Positions 29,116 to 39,575 of a stretch of DNA of 64,000 bases are shown here, piece after piece (position 1 is the first letter of the stretch; the number at the start of each line of letters is the position of its first letter). The stretch is taken from NCBI RefSeq assembly GCF_000756775.1, contig NZ_CCSF01000001.1:2604001-2668000 (forward strand), read 5' to 3'. The DNA comes from Pseudomonas saudiphocaensis (GTDB lineage: Bacteria > Pseudomonadota > Gammaproteobacteria > Pseudomonadales > Pseudomonadaceae). Under the pieces are notes generated by a model. That model was not told the DNA's origin and ran no database searches. It worked only from the letters and a program-made list of their open reading frames with translations. Position numbers and translations under genes: made by a program.

Positions 29116-29793
29116 TTATTTACGCGAAAAATGCGTAACTAACCGGTCGCCGATGCTTTGCAATACCTGCACCAGCACCAGCAGCAGGACCACGGTAACT
29201 ACCATTACATCGGTCTGGAAGCGCTGGTAGCCAAAGCGGATCGCCAGGTCACCAAGGCCGCCTGCGCCAACCACACCGGCCATCGCCGTGTAGGAGACCA
29301 GGGTAATGGCAGTGACGGTGATTGCAGCGATAATGCCCGGTCGCGCTTCCGGCAGCAATGCGTTGAAGATGATCTGCCGGGTCGTCGCCCCCATGGCCTG
29401 GGTCGCCTCGATGATGCCGCGGTCCACCTCGCGCAGGGCGGTTTCCACCAGCCGAGCAAAGAACGGTGCGGCACCCACCACCAGCGGCGGAATGGCACCG
29501 GCCACGCCCAGCGAGGTGCCGGTCAATAGCACCGTGAACGGGATCATCACGATCAGCAGGATGATGAACGGCAGCGAACGCAGCACATTCACCACGAATG
29601 ACAGCGCCGCATACAGCGGGGCGTTTTCAAATAGCTGGCGCGGTCCGCTGAGGAATAGCAGCACGCCCAGCGGCAGGCCCAGCAGGATGGTGAATAGCAG
29701 CGAGCCGCCGAGCATCAGCAGGGTGTCCAGGGTCGCCAGCCAGATTTCGTACCAGTCGACATTGCCTAACAAAGAGCTAAAAAGGGCATCCAT
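29116..29793 (-). CDS. metI: Methionine ABC transporter permease MetI
   Basis: 225-residue inner-membrane permease with about five helices. The ATPase-contact EAA-type loop is EATQAMGATTRQIIFNALLPEARPGI. N-terminal WLATLDTLLMLGGSLLFTILLGLPLGVLLF and SYTAMAGVVGAGGLGDLAIRFGYQRFQTDVM are typical of MetI. Its ATG overlaps the metN stop (ATGA), so metNI are translationally coupled. Confidence 0.95.
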   Translation of the reverse strand: MDALFSSLLGNVDWYEIWLATLDTLLMLGGSLLFTILLGLPLGVLLFLSGPRQLFENAPLYAALSFVVNVLRSLPFIILLIVMIPFTVLLTGTSLGVAGAIPPLVVGAAPFFARLVETALREVDRGIIEATQAMGATTRQIIFNALLPEARPGIIAAITVTAITLVSYTAMAGVVGAGGLGDLAIRFGYQRFQTDVMVVTVVLLLVLVQVLQSIGDRLVTHFSRK

Positions 29794-30824
29794 CAGCGCA
29801 GGACCTCCACATGTACGTCGGCCTCATCGAAGCGCGTCAGTGCCGCCTCGACATCGCCGCCCACCAGCGCCAGGGTCAGCTGGCCGTAGGGAGTGTCCTT
29901 GATGCGATCGATACGCCCGGAGAGGATCGAGAAATCCACCCCCGTCTCGCGCGCGACGCTGCCCAGCAACGGCTGGTAGGTGGAATCGCCCTGAAACGTC
30001 AGGCGCAGAATGCGTCCGGGTACGTGGGCAAAGTCGTCGCGCTGCTCGCTTTCATCCACTGCCTCGTCTTCGAGAACGAAGCGTTGAGTGGTGGGGTGCT
30101 GCGGATGCAGGAAGACGTCCGTCACCGCGCCCTGTTCGACAATCACGCCGCCATCCATCACCGCCACGCGATCACAAACCCGGCGGATCACGTCCATCTC
30201 ATGGGTGATCAGCACGATGGTCAGATTCAGCTCGCGGTTGATCTCCGCCAGCAGCTGCAGCACCTGAGCGGTGGTCTGCGGATCCAGGGCGCTGGTAGCT
30301 TCGTCGCACAGCAGGATGTCCGGTTCGGTGGCCAGCGCCCGGGCAATACCGACCCGCTGCTTTTGCCCGCCGGACAGCTGCGCCGGGTATTTGCGGGCGT
30401 GGTCCTCAAGGCCAACGCGCTGGAGTAACGCGGCGACACGGCGCTCGATCTCGCTTTTCGAGTAACTGCCAGCCAGGCGCAGCGGCATGGCGACGTTGTC
30501 GGCAACCGTTTTGGACATCAGCAGGTTGAAGTGCTGGAAGATCATTCCCACGCGCTGGCGGAAGCGCCGCAGTCCGTCTGCGTCCAGGGCGGTGACGTCC
30601 TCGCCGTTGACCAGGATGCGCCCGCCGGAGGGTTCCTCCAGGCGGTTGATCAGGCGCAGCAGGGTGCTCTTGCCAGCGCCGGAGTGACCGATCAGGCCGA
30701 ACACCTCACCCGACTCGATACGCAAGTCGGTCGGCTGCAGCGCCATCACGTCACGGCGGGCAACACGATAGGTTTTTTGAACATTGTGAAATTCGATCAC
30801 GGGCGGGCCTGTAGATCCGGACAT
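29793..30824 (-). CDS. metN: Methionine ABC transporter ATP-binding protein MetN
   Basis: 343 residues from the ATG at 30824; a longer frame starts at a TTG and is less likely. Walker [10 protein letters not shown], signature LSGGQKQR, Walker [14 protein letters not shown]-loop THEMD. The C-terminal 100 residues (from about 245) form the NIL regulatory domain ([34 protein letters not shown]) through which methionine inhibits transport. First gene of metNI. Confidence 0.96.
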   Translation of the reverse strand: MSGSTGPPVIEFHNVQKTYRVARRDVMALQPTDLRIESGEVFGLIGHSGAGKSTLLRLINRLEEPSGGRILVNGEDVTALDADGLRRFRQRVGMIFQHFNLLMSKTVADNVAMPLRLAGSYSKSEIERRVAALLQRVGLEDHARKYPAQLSGGQKQRVGIARALATEPDILLCDEATSALDPQTTAQVLQLLAEINRELNLTIVLITHEMDVIRRVCDRVAVMDGGVIVEQGAVTDVFLHPQHPTTQRFVLEDEAVDESEQRDDFAHVPGRILRLTFQGDSTYQPLLGSVARETGVDFSILSGRIDRIKDTPYGQLTLALVGGDVEAALTRFDEADVHVEVLR

Positions 30825-31054
30825 CTGCGGCCATCTGGCCGGCAAAAGATCGGCATTCTAACCCATTTGGCCTTCGTCCTCAGCTGCCATCGGGCTGCCA
30901 GGCCAGGTTATCGACTTTACCAATCGTCGCCATAGCCAATCTAAATTGGCGAGACGGCGACCTTGTCAGCGGCGTGCGGGTCAGTTGTGCAGATCCTCGT
31001 GGAATCGCTGCGTCAAGCGATCTACGGAAACTCCACCCGCATGAGATCACCGCC

Positions 31055-33190
31055 ATGACCGATACCCGCCCGCCGCGCAATACGATCGCCGGCACCGACA
31101 CCGTTGATCGCGCCAACAGCAATGCCAAGCTCGATCAGCTCGAAGCCTTCCGCTCCGATGCCACCGACCAGGCGCTGCGCACCAACCAGGGCGTGAAGAT
31201 CGCCGACAACCAGAACACCCTCAAGGCCGGCGGCCGGGGCCCCTCGCTGCTGGAAGATTTCATCATGCGCGAGAAGCTCACCCACTTCGATCATGAGCGC
31301 ATCCCCGAGCGCATCGTGCATGCGCGCGGCTCGGCCGCCCACGGCGTGTTCGTCAGCTATGGCGACCACAGCTGGCTGACCAAGGCGTCGTTTCTCGCCG
31401 CCGCGGGCAAAGAAACGCCGGTTTTCGTGCGATTCTCCACCGTTCAGGGTTCGCGCGGCTCGGCCGACACCGTGCGCGACGTGCGCGGCTTCGCCACCAA
31501 GTTCTATACCGATGAGGGCAACTTCGACCTGGTCGGCAACAATATGCCGGTGTTCTTCATCCAGGACGCGATCAAGTTTCCCGACTTCGTGCATGCAGTG
31601 AAACCCGAGCCGCACAACGAGATCCCCCAGGCGCAGTCGGCCCACGACACCTTCTGGGACTTCGTCTCGCTGACGCCGGAATCGGCGCACATGGTGCTCT
31701 GGACCATGTCCGACCGCGCCCTGCCGCGCAGCTACCGGGCCATGGAGGGCTTCGGCGTGCACACCTTCCGCATGATCAACGCCGAGGGCGTCAGCCGCTT
31801 CGTCAAGTTCCACTGGAAGCCGGTGGCCGGGGCCTTCTCGCTGGTGTGGGACGAGACGCTGAAGATCGCCGGCAAGGACCCTGACTTCAACCGGCGCGAC
31901 ATGTGGGAGTCCATCGAAATGGGCGACTATTTCGAATGGGAGCTGGGCGTGCAGGTGGTCGAAGAGGCCGACGAGCACAAGTTCGACTTCGACCTGCTGG
32001 ACCCGACCAAGATCATCCCCGAAGAGCTGGTGCCGGTACAGAAGCTCGGCAAGATGACCCTCAACCGCAACCCGGACAACTTCTTCGCCGAGACCGAGCA
32101 GGCGGCCTTTCATATCGGCCATATCGTGCCGGGCATCGACTTCACCAACGATCCCTTGCTGCAGGGCCGGCTGTTCTCCTACACCGACACCCAGCTGCTG
32201 CGCCTGGGCGGCCCGAACTTCCACGAAATCCCGATCAACCGCCCGGTCTGCCCGTTCCACAACAACCAGCGCGATGCCTTCCACCGCCAGACCATCCACA
32301 AGGGGCGCGCCAACTACGAGCCCAACTCCATCGATGGGGGCTGGCCGAAGGAAACGCCGCCGGCTGCGCAGGGCGGCGGGTTCGAGAGCTACCCCGAGCG
32401 AGTGGAAGGCCACAAGATCCGCAACCGCAGCGAGTCCTTCGGCGACCACTTCTCCCAGGCCACGCTGTTCTGGAACAGCATGAGCGAGCCGGAGAAGGAG
32501 CACATCATCGGCGCCTATACCTTCGAGCTGGGCAAGGTCGAGCGGGTCTACATCCGCGAGCGCCAGGTCAATGAAATCCTCGCCAATATCGATCTGGAAC
32601 TGGCCCGTCGCGTGGCCGAGAACCTCGGCTTGCCGGCCCCGAGCGCACCGACGGTCACGCCGAAGACGCCGACGCCGCAGAGCTCGCCGGCGCTGAGTCT
32701 GATGAACCACGTGCCGGGCAATATCAAGTCGCGCAAGGTGGCGATCCTGGTTGCCGATGGCGTGGACAGCGCCGCCATCGACGCCTTCAGGGCTCGTCTG
32801 GCCAAGGAGTGTGCGTTTGCCAAGCTGATCGGCCCTTCGCCGGCGCCGGTGAAGACTGCCGACGGGCAACTGCTGGTCACCGATGCGGCCATGGACGGCA
32901 TGCCGTCAGTGATGTTCGATGCGGTCTTCGTGCCGGGCGGCGCCGATGCGGTGGCCGCCATGGCTCAGTCCGGCGAGGCCAAGCATTACCTGCTGGAAGC
33001 CTACAAGCACCTCAAGCCGGTAGTGGTAGTCGGCGAGGCGCGGTCATTGCTGACATCGCTGAACCTGGTAACGGATGCTGGGCTGATTGAGGGCGTTGGG
33101 GTGGACGCGGTGTTCGATGCCTTCGTCCAGGCGCTCGGCCAGCATCGCGTTTGGGCACGAGAGGCAGCTGCCAAGGCGGTGCCGGCGTAG
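31055..33190 (+). CDS. katE: Large-subunit monofunctional catalase, HPII type (KatE)
   Basis: 711-residue haem catalase. ATG at 31055 chosen (an upstream frame exists without a leader). Catalytic His in [12 protein letters not shown] (about residue 98), distal Asn in [12 protein letters not shown], proximal haem-ligand Tyr in [14 protein letters not shown]. After the catalase core (ends about 540) there is a Pro/Thr-rich linker ([12 protein letters not shown]) and a C-terminal DJ-1/GATase-like flavodoxin-fold domain ([17 protein letters not shown]...[10 protein letters not shown]), the hallmark of HPII. Protects against hydrogen peroxide, usually RpoS-controlled. Transcribed alone. Confidence 0.95.
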   Translation: MTDTRPPRNTIAGTDTVDRANSNAKLDQLEAFRSDATDQALRTNQGVKIADNQNTLKAGGRGPSLLEDFIMREKLTHFDHERIPERIVHARGSAAHGVFVSYGDHSWLTKASFLAAAGKETPVFVRFSTVQGSRGSADTVRDVRGFATKFYTDEGNFDLVGNNMPVFFIQDAIKFPDFVHAVKPEPHNEIPQAQSAHDTFWDFVSLTPESAHMVLWTMSDRALPRSYRAMEGFGVHTFRMINAEGVSRFVKFHWKPVAGAFSLVWDETLKIAGKDPDFNRRDMWESIEMGDYFEWELGVQVVEEADEHKFDFDLLDPTKIIPEELVPVQKLGKMTLNRNPDNFFAETEQAAFHIGHIVPGIDFTNDPLLQGRLFSYTDTQLLRLGGPNFHEIPINRPVCPFHNNQRDAFHRQTIHKGRANYEPNSIDGGWPKETPPAAQGGGFESYPERVEGHKIRNRSESFGDHFSQATLFWNSMSEPEKEHIIGAYTFELGKVERVYIRERQVNEILANIDLELARRVAENLGLPAPSAPTVTPKTPTPQSSPALSLMNHVPGNIKSRKVAILVADGVDSAAIDAFRARLAKECAFAKLIGPSPAPVKTADGQLLVTDAAMDGMPSVMFDAVFVPGGADAVAAMAQSGEAKHYLLEAYKHLKPVVVVGEARSLLTSLNLVTDAGLIEGVGVDAVFDAFVQALGQHRVWAREAAAKAVPA

Positions 33191-33266
33191 ACGCCTGTCC
33201 GGCAACCTGCGACCCGCTTTCGCCGCCAGGGCGCGCCCACCGCTCCGCTGCACACCGCAGACCTGT

Positions 33267-33625
33267 GGTGGGAGGCCCGCCCCCGAGCCGAAGCGTGATC
33301 GTAGGGTGGATGGCCGAAGCCATCCACGCGTCGGCAGCGTCAGCCCCACTGAAGGCTTTTGCGCACGCAGCGCGTGGAAAATCCGCTTCGCGAGTTTTCC
33401 ACCCTACATCCTTCTCGCCCTTGCGACTCTCGCCAGCCTGGTGGGAGGCCCGCCCCCGGGCCAAAGCGTAATCGTAGGGTGGATGGCCGAAGCCATCCAC
33501 GCGTCGGCAGCGTCAGCCCCACTGAAGGCTTTTGCGCACGCAGCGCGTGGAAAATCTGCTTCGCGAGTTTTCCACCCTACGTCCATCGCACGCTCGCGAC
33601 TTTCACTAGCCTGGTGGGAGGCCCG
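33267..33625. repeat. Tandem 173-base repeat array downstream of katE
   Basis: GGTGGGAGGCCCG recurs at 33267, 33440 and 33613 (period 173 both times). The unit GTAGGGTGGATGGCCGAAGCC at 33301 and 33474 runs to a matching GGAAAATC...TTTTCCACCCTAC stretch. The units contain short palindromes (GGATGGCCGAAGCCATCC). No gene is credible in the 443-base spacer; the small ORFs are repeat-driven. Confidence 0.85.
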
Positions 33626-33633
33626 AAATCGCT

Positions 33634-34131
33634 TCAGCGGTCGCTCAGCTCGCGCCAGTGCAGAAACAGCCGCAGGTCGAACTCGATCTGCCCGTAACCC
33701 GGCAGCATATGCTCGCAGAGCTTGTAGAAGGCGCGGTTGTGCTCGCTTTCCCTCAGGTGCGCCAGCTCGTGCACCACGATCATCTTGAGAAACTCCGGCG
33801 CGGCCTCGCGGAACAGTGCCGCCACGCGAATCTCCTTCTTCGCCTTGAGCTTGCCGCCCTGCACCCGCGACACCGCTGTATGCAGGCCAAGCGCGCGATG
33901 GGTCAGGTCCAGACGGTTGTCGTAGAGCACCTTATCGATGGGCGGTGCGCTTTTCAGATAGTCCTGCTTGAGCCCCTGCACATAGCCGTACAGCGCCTTG
34001 TCGCTCTGTACCTCGTGGCGGCCGGGATAGCGCCGCGCAAGGTAGTCACCCAGGCGATCCTCGGCAATCAGCTGACGCACTTGCTGTAGCAGCGACTCGG
34101 GATAGCCGCGCAGGTACTTGAGGTCGGTCAT
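33634..34131 (-). CDS. YgjP-like (M48 superfamily) zinc metallopeptidase
   Basis: 165 residues from the ATG at 34131 (start of MTDLKYLRGYP). VVHELAHLRESEHNRAFYKL gives the HELAH zinc motif and a third ligand His, characteristic of the YgjP/DUF45 family of small cytoplasmic metallopeptidase-like proteins. Only four bases separate it from the znuB stop, so it is probably co-transcribed with znuCB and zur, which suggests zinc-linked regulation. Substrate unknown. Confidence 0.88.
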   Translation of the reverse strand: MTDLKYLRGYPESLLQQVRQLIAEDRLGDYLARRYPGRHEVQSDKALYGYVQGLKQDYLKSAPPIDKVLYDNRLDLTHRALGLHTAVSRVQGGKLKAKKEIRVAALFREAAPEFLKMIVVHELAHLRESEHNRAFYKLCEHMLPGYGQIEFDLRLFLHWRELSDR

Positions 34132-34135
34132 GGCC

Positions 34136-34921
34136 TCAAGCCCGCTTCGGCCAGGCAAAACTGAGCAGGAACAGCGTGGCGGCGCTGACCACGATGGACG
34201 GCCCTGCCGGGGTGTCCTCGTACCAGGACAGCGCCAGCCCCAGGCACACTGCGACAAGGCCCAACAGGCTCGCCCCCAACGCCATCTGCTCCGGCGTGCG
34301 TGCGTGGCGCTGCGCCGCAGCGGCGGGAATGATCAGCAGGGAGGTGATCAGCAACACGCCGACGATCTTCATCGCCACCGCGATCACCACGGCAATCAGC
34401 AGCATCAGCGCCAAGCGGATCCCCGCCACCGGCAGGCCTTCGACGCGGGCCAATTCCTCATGCACGGTGATCGCCAGCAGCGGCCGCCACAGCGGAATCA
34501 ACATCAGCAGCACCAGAGCGCTACCGCCGATGATCCAGGCCAGATCGGTGGGGCCTACAGCCAGCAGATCGCCGAACAGGTAGCCCATCAGATCGATGCG
34601 CACATCCGACATGAAGCTCAGCGAAACCAGGCCTAAAGACAGCGTGCTATGGGCGAGTATGCCCAGCAGAGTGTCGGAAGCCAGCGGCTGACGCTGTTGC
34701 AGAGTCACCAGCAGCAGCGCCAGCAGCACACAGCCGACCGTCACTGCCAGGGTCAGGTTGATATCGAGCATCAGCCCCAGGGCGACGCCGAATAGTGCGG
34801 CGTGGGACAGGGTGTCGCCGAAATAGGCCATACGCCGCCAGACGACGAAGCTGCCGAGCGGGCCGGCCACCAGTGCCAGGGCGAGGCCGGCGAGCAGGGC
34901 ATTGAGTAGAAAATCGGGCAT
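34136..34921 (-). CDS. znuB: Zinc ABC transporter permease ZnuB
   Basis: 261-residue ABC-3 family inner-membrane permease with about eight hydrophobic segments. FVVWRRMAYFGDTLSHAALFGVALG is the family's conserved loop and helix. Follows znuC directly; its first ATG is adjacent to the znuC stop. Confidence 0.95.
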   Translation of the reverse strand: MPDFLLNALLAGLALALVAGPLGSFVVWRRMAYFGDTLSHAALFGVALGLMLDINLTLAVTVGCVLLALLLVTLQQRQPLASDTLLGILAHSTLSLGLVSLSFMSDVRIDLMGYLFGDLLAVGPTDLAWIIGGSALVLLMLIPLWRPLLAITVHEELARVEGLPVAGIRLALMLLIAVVIAVAMKIVGVLLITSLLIIPAAAAQRHARTPEQMALGASLLGLVAVCLGLALSWYEDTPAGPSIVVSAATLFLLSFAWPKRA

Positions 34922-35710
34922 TTAGTGCTTGCAACCAGGGCCGTGAACATGGACCGGGCCATGGATGGTCAGGCCCGCCTTGACCACGCCGCCATCCAGA
35001 TCGTGGGCGTGGTCGTGATGGTGGTGGTAGATGGCCAGGCTTTTGGCATCCTGGCCGAACAGCTCGACGAAGGCCGGGTCGCTGCTGACCTGCTCGGGGT
35101 GCCCGGAACAGCAGACGTGGCGATTGAGGCAGACCACCTGGTCGGTGGCGCTCATCACCAGATGCAGATCATGGGAAACCATCAGCACGCCGCAGCCATG
35201 ACGCTCGCGCAGTACGCCGATCAACCGGTACAGCTCGGCCTGGCCGGCAACGTCAACGCCCTGCACCGGCTCGTCCAGCACCAGCAACTGCGGCTTGCGC
35301 AGCAGCGCGCGGGCCAACAGCACACGCTGCATCTCGCCGCCGGAAATCCGCTGCAGCGGGCTATCGATGACATGCGCCGCGCCCACTTCGGCCAGTGCAG
35401 CTTGTGCCCGCTCGCGATCCACGCCAGGTACCAGACGCAGGAAACGCAGCACCGACAGCGGCAGGGTGGCATCGACGTGGAGCTTCTGCGGCATATAGCC
35501 GACGCGCAGCTTGGGCTGGCGCCAGACCTTGCCGCGATCAGGCTTGAGCAGGCCCAGCACCACCCGCACCAGAGTCGTCTTGCCGGCGCCGTTGGGGCCG
35601 ATCAGGGTGACGATCTCACCACGGTTGACCTGCAGGTGCGCGCCTTCCAGGACGTCCTGGCTGGCGAAGCGCACGTGGATGTCCTCCAGTCTCAGCAGCG
35701 CCTCACTCAT
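34922..35710 (-). CDS. znuC: Zinc ABC transporter ATP-binding protein ZnuC
   Basis: 262 residues. Walker [10 protein letters not shown], signature ISGGEMQR, Walker B LLVLDEP, H-loop SHDLHLV. A His-rich C-terminus ([13 protein letters not shown]... and [10 protein letters not shown]) is common in ZnuC proteins and may bind zinc. Overlaps zur by four bases upstream. Confidence 0.95.
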   Translation of the reverse strand: MSEALLRLEDIHVRFASQDVLEGAHLQVNRGEIVTLIGPNGAGKTTLVRVVLGLLKPDRGKVWRQPKLRVGYMPQKLHVDATLPLSVLRFLRLVPGVDRERAQAALAEVGAAHVIDSPLQRISGGEMQRVLLARALLRKPQLLVLDEPVQGVDVAGQAELYRLIGVLRERHGCGVLMVSHDLHLVMSATDQVVCLNRHVCCSGHPEQVSSDPAFVELFGQDAKSLAIYHHHHDHAHDLDGGVVKAGLTIHGPVHVHGPGCKH

Positions 35711-36207
35711 GCTGCACGCCGGCAGGGTGCGCAGAGGCCGACCACTTCCACGGTCTGGCCTTCGACGCTGAAATCCACGGTACGCGCTGCGCTGACGATG
35801 GCTTCGGCAATCGCCGGCTGCTCCAGCTCGATGGCCGTCTGGCAGCCACGGCAGATCAGGAACTGCCCCTGGTGCGGATGCTCGGGCCGGTTGCAGCCGA
35901 TAAAGGCATTGAGCGACGCGATGCGATGCACCAGGCCGTTTTCCAGAAGGAAATCCAGCGCCCGGTAGACCGTTGGCGGCGCGGCACGGCGGCCATCCTG
36001 CTCACTGAGCACGGCGAGAATGTCGTAGGCGCCCAGCGGCTTATGGCTCTGCCAGACCAACTCCAGCACACGCTTGCGCAGGGCGGTCAGGCGCACACCC
36101 TGGCGCGCGCAGAGCGTATCGGCTTCGGCCAGCGCATGGCTGACGCAATGATCGTGGTCATGTGGCCTGCAGGCCAGCGGAGTCTTGGGCATGGGCAGCG
36201 ACGTCAT
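35707..36207 (-). CDS. zur: Zinc uptake regulator Zur (Fur family)
   Basis: 166 residues from the ATG at 36207; a second ATG at 36192 ([16 protein letters not shown]) gives 161 residues and matches the start I recall for the P. aeruginosa orthologue. Winged-helix DNA-binding domain ([25 protein letters not shown]) then dimerisation domain. Metal ligands: two CxxC pairs (ICRGC, LCAPC) for the structural zinc, and HPHQGQFL with other His/Glu for the sensory site. Represses znuA and its own operon when zinc is sufficient. First gene of zur-znuC-znuB on the minus strand. Confidence 0.95.
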   Translation of the reverse strand: MTSLPMPKTPLACRPHDHDHCVSHALAEADTLCARQGVRLTALRKRVLELVWQSHKPLGAYDILAVLSEQDGRRAAPPTVYRALDFLLENGLVHRIASLNAFIGCNRPEHPHQGQFLICRGCQTAIELEQPAIAEAIVSAARTVDFSVEGQTVEVVGLCAPCRRAA

Positions 36208-36213
36208 GATGAA

Positions 36214-36236
36214 GAGACGTTATTATGTACCATTTC
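36214..36236. promoter_or_regulatory. Zur operator between zur-znuCB and znuA
   Basis: On the minus strand the 23 bases match the recalled Zur consensus GAAATGTTATAnTATAACATTTC at most positions (GAAATGgTAcATAATAACgTcTC). It sits in the 48-base divergent space, upstream of both start codons, so one site can control both directions. Confidence 0.7.
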
Positions 36237-36255
36237 CACCCGCCGAGTGCTGCCC

Positions 36256-37194
36256 GTGATCCGTCTTTTGTCCATCCCGCTGATTATTGCCCTGCTGATC
36301 GGCACCACATCTGCCCAGGCCGAGATCAAGGTACTGACCAGCATCAAACCGCTGCAACTGATTGCCGCGGCCGTGCAGGACGGTGTCGGCGAGGCCGATG
36401 TTCTGCTGCCGGCCAGCGCTTCGGCACACCACTACGCATTGCGCCCCTCCGACGTACGGCGCCTGCAGGAGGCGACGCTGTTTTACTGGGTCGGCCCCGA
36501 TCTGGAGAATTTCCTTCCACGCGCGCTGAATGGGCGCCAGGGCCCGAGCGTGGCCGTGCAGGAATTGCCAGGGCTGACGCTGCGACATTTCGGCGAGGCT
36601 CATGCCCACGATCACGAACATGAGCATGAGCATGAGCATGAGCATGACGATCATGATCACGACCATCGACCCGGCAGCCTTGATGCCCATCTCTGGCTGC
36701 TGCCGGCCAATGCGCGGGTGATCGCCGAACGCATGGCCGCCGACTTCGCTGCCGCCGACCCGACCAACGCCGAACGCTATCAAGCCAACGGCAGGGCTTT
36801 CTCCGAGCGTATCGAGGCGTTGGACCAGCGCCTCCGCCAGCGTCTTGCCAATGTGCAGAACAAACCCTTCTTCGTCTTCCACCAGGCCTACGACTACTTC
36901 GAGGCTGCCTACGGCCTCAGCCATAGCGGTGTTTTCACTGCCGGCAGCGAAGTGCAGCCGGGGGCGCGTCACGTTGCCGCCATGCGCGAGCGCCTGCAGC
37001 AAGCCGGCCCCAGCTGCGTATTCAGCGAACCGCCGATGCGTCCGCGCCTTGCAGAAACCCTGACCAGTGGCTTGCCGGCGACGATGGCCGAGCTGGATGT
37101 GCTCGGGGTTGAGCAAAAGGTAGACGCTCAAGGCTACGAACGGCTGATCGAAGAGTTGGGATCGACTCTGGCAAGCTGTCTGGAGTCGCTCTGA
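36256..37194 (+). CDS. znuA: Zinc ABC transporter substrate-binding protein ZnuA
   Basis: 312 residues from GTG at 36256; a GTG at 36247 (315 residues) is equally possible and no strong leader decides. Signal peptide ends at TTSAQA. Zn-binding His in SAHHYALRPSD; a His/Asp/Glu-rich loop (HAHDHEHEHEHE... DHDH, about residues 116-138) of low complexity, typical of ZnuA, captures zinc. Further ligands are LDAHLWL and VFHQAYDYF. Divergent from zur. Confidence 0.94.
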   Translation: MIRLLSIPLIIALLIGTTSAQAEIKVLTSIKPLQLIAAAVQDGVGEADVLLPASASAHHYALRPSDVRRLQEATLFYWVGPDLENFLPRALNGRQGPSVAVQELPGLTLRHFGEAHAHDHEHEHEHEHEHDDHDHDHRPGSLDAHLWLLPANARVIAERMAADFAAADPTNAERYQANGRAFSERIEALDQRLRQRLANVQNKPFFVFHQAYDYFEAAYGLSHSGVFTAGSEVQPGARHVAAMRERLQQAGPSCVFSEPPMRPRLAETLTSGLPATMAELDVLGVEQKVDAQGYERLIEELGSTLASCLESL

Positions 37195-37369
37195 CGGGCG
37201 GTTGGAGAAGTCGACTTGGCAGGATTGTCACCTGTCATCAGCGATTCGGAATGCATCATTTTCATGTGCGCAAGTAAGCTGGATCGATAACTGTCAGGTG
37301 CCATTCTCGCCTGCATAGCATAAGCTTCGCGCTTTAAATTTTCCCCATACGAACGAGGATGCGCAGCGC

Positions 37370-39520
37370 ATGGCGAAGACAGGCGGGCCGGCCACGGCAG
37401 AGGAAACAACCACTTCCAGCATTCCACTGCAGGTGGCTTCCGAGGATATCTGGGCGCAGAAATACCGCCTGACCAGCAAGGATGGCGCCGCAGTCGACGC
37501 CGACGTGGACGCCACCTGGCAGCGTGTCGCCCGGGCCCTGGCCGAAGTCGAGTCGCCTGATACACGTGAACTCTGGTACCAGCAATTTCTCTGGGCGCTG
37601 CGTAACGGCGCGATCCCCGCCGGGCGAATCATTTCCAACGCCGGCGCGCAGGACTACAAACCCGCCACCTCGACCATCAACTGCACTGTCTCTGGCACCA
37701 TCAACGACTCGATGGACGAGATCCTCGGCAAGGTCCACGAGGCCGGACTGACACTCAAGGCCGGCTGTGGCATCGGCTACGAATTCAGCACCCTACGCCC
37801 GCGCGGCTCTTTCGTTTCGGGTGCCGGCGCGCATACCAGCGGCCCGCTGTCGTTCATGGATATCTTCGACAAGATGTGCTTCACCGTCAGCTCGGCCGGC
37901 GGTCGCCGCGGTGCGCAGATGGGCACTTTCGACGTCGGCCATCCAGATGTCCGCGAGTTCATCCGTGCCAAGCGTGAAGACGGGCGCCTGCGCCAGTTCA
38001 ACCTCAGCCTGCTGATCACCGACGAGTTCATGCAGACGGTGGAGAACGATGGCGAGTGGCCGCTGATCTTCCCCTTGCACCTCAAGGAAAAGGCCGAGGT
38101 GAGCCTGGACGATCCCGAGCAGGTGGTCTGGCGCGAGTGGCCAACCCACGAGGGCTATATCGTTCGCGAAGACGGCCTGGTGGCCTGCAAGATCTACGGC
38201 AGGGTCAAGGCGCGGCATCTGTGGGACATGATCATGGTCTCCACCTACGATTACGCCGAGCCGGGCTTTATCCTCATCGACCGCGTCAACCAGTTGAACA
38301 ACAACTGGTGGTGCGAGGCGATCCGCGCCACCAACCCCTGCGGCGAGCAGCCACTGCCGCCCTACGGCTCCTGCCTGCTGGGCTCGATTAACCTGACCCG
38401 CTTCGTTATCGACCCCTTCGGCGAGAACGCGCGCTTCGACTGGGACAAATACCGCGAAGTGGTGCGCCTGTTCACCCGCATGCTGGACAACGTGGTGGAG
38501 ATCAACGGCCTGCCGCTGGAAAGGCAGCGTCACGAGATCGAACACAAGCGCCGGCACGGCATGGGCTTCCTCGGCCTGGGCTCGGCCCTGACCCTGCTCA
38601 AGCTGCGCTACGGCAGCCCGGAAGCCTGCGTGTTCACCGAAGAAGTCGCCCGTGAAATGGCTCTGGTCGGCTGGCAGGTGGCGCTCGAACTGTCCCGCGA
38701 AAAAGGCCCTGCGCCGCTGCTCGCCGAAACCTTCGAAGTCACCGCCGAAATGCTGCGCAAGCGCCCGGAGATGAAGAAGGACGGCTACAAGGTCGGCGAC
38801 CAGGTGCCGGGCCGCGTGCTACACGCCAAGTATTCGCGCTACATGCAGAAGATCGCCGAATACGCTCCCGAGCTGATCGAAGCCCTGGCCGAGGAAGGTG
38901 CGCGCTTTACCCACCACAGCTCCATCGCGCCCACCGGCACCATCAGCCTGAGCCTGGCCAACAACGCTTCCAACGGCATCGAGCCGAGCTTTGCTCACCA
39001 CTACTCGCGCAACCTGATCCGCGCCGGGCGCAAGGCCAAGGAAAAGATCGAAGTCTACAGCTACGAGCTGCTGGCCTACCGCACCCTGGTCAACGAGCGC
39101 GCCAAGCCGGGCTCCACCGAGCCGGGCGAGAAGCTGCCGGATTACTTCATCACGGCGGACGACATCACCCCGACGCAACACGTGGATATCCAGGCCGCGG
39201 CGCAGAAATGGGTCGACTCGTCGATCTCCAAAACCGCCAACGTGCCCACCGACTATCCCTTCGAGGCGTTCAAGGACATCTACCGCTACGCCTGGCGCCA
39301 GGGACTCAAGGGCTGCACCACCTTCCGCTTCAACCCGGCCGCCTTCCAGGGTGTGCTGGTCAAGGAAGCGGATCTGGAGAAGACCCTCTACCGCTTCACT
39401 CTCGAAGACGGCAGCGTGGTCGAGCTCAAGGGCAACCAGGAAGTGGAATACGACGGCGAAGTGAACACCGCCGCCAACCTCTTCGACGCCCTCAAAGAAG
39501 GCTATTACGGCAAATACTGA
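37370..39520 (+). CDS. nrdJa: Adenosylcobalamin-dependent (class II) ribonucleotide reductase, subunit a
   Basis: 716-residue catalytic part of the B12-dependent reductase, making deoxynucleotides with or without oxygen. Active-site stretch NPCGEQPLPPYGSCLLGSINL gives the thiyl Cys/Glu pair, and HHSSIAPTGTISL forms the substrate loop; SNAG and CTVSGTINDSMDEI lie near the N-terminus. The usual C-terminal TSCPD/Cys-pair region is missing here and is encoded by the next gene (39576), so this is the split nrdJa/nrdJb arrangement known from P. aeruginosa. No cobalamin riboswitch was recognised upstream. Confidence 0.95.
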   Translation: MAKTGGPATAEETTTSSIPLQVASEDIWAQKYRLTSKDGAAVDADVDATWQRVARALAEVESPDTRELWYQQFLWALRNGAIPAGRIISNAGAQDYKPATSTINCTVSGTINDSMDEILGKVHEAGLTLKAGCGIGYEFSTLRPRGSFVSGAGAHTSGPLSFMDIFDKMCFTVSSAGGRRGAQMGTFDVGHPDVREFIRAKREDGRLRQFNLSLLITDEFMQTVENDGEWPLIFPLHLKEKAEVSLDDPEQVVWREWPTHEGYIVREDGLVACKIYGRVKARHLWDMIMVSTYDYAEPGFILIDRVNQLNNNWWCEAIRATNPCGEQPLPPYGSCLLGSINLTRFVIDPFGENARFDWDKYREVVRLFTRMLDNVVEINGLPLERQRHEIEHKRRHGMGFLGLGSALTLLKLRYGSPEACVFTEEVAREMALVGWQVALELSREKGPAPLLAETFEVTAEMLRKRPEMKKDGYKVGDQVPGRVLHAKYSRYMQKIAEYAPELIEALAEEGARFTHHSSIAPTGTISLSLANNASNGIEPSFAHHYSRNLIRAGRKAKEKIEVYSYELLAYRTLVNERAKPGSTEPGEKLPDYFITADDITPTQHVDIQAAAQKWVDSSISKTANVPTDYPFEAFKDIYRYAWRQGLKGCTTFRFNPAAFQGVLVKEADLEKTLYRFTLEDGSVVELKGNQEVEYDGEVNTAANLFDALKEGYYGKY

Positions 39521-39575
39521 GCCGGCCCACCTGACCGCAAGCCGGGCGGCCCGCCGCCCGGATGGAGAACACCCA

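Noticed and set aside
34118-34636. Plus-strand frame of 172 codons inside znuB
   Set aside because: Composition rich in Gln/His/Arg is typical of antisense to membrane protein genes; znuB is clear.
36600-36670. Short tandem repeat GAGCAT inside znuA
   Set aside because: It encodes the His-rich zinc loop of ZnuA and is not a separate element.
37195-37369. Search for a cobalamin riboswitch before nrdJa
   Set aside because: No B12-box-like conserved sequence or matching hairpins were found by eye.
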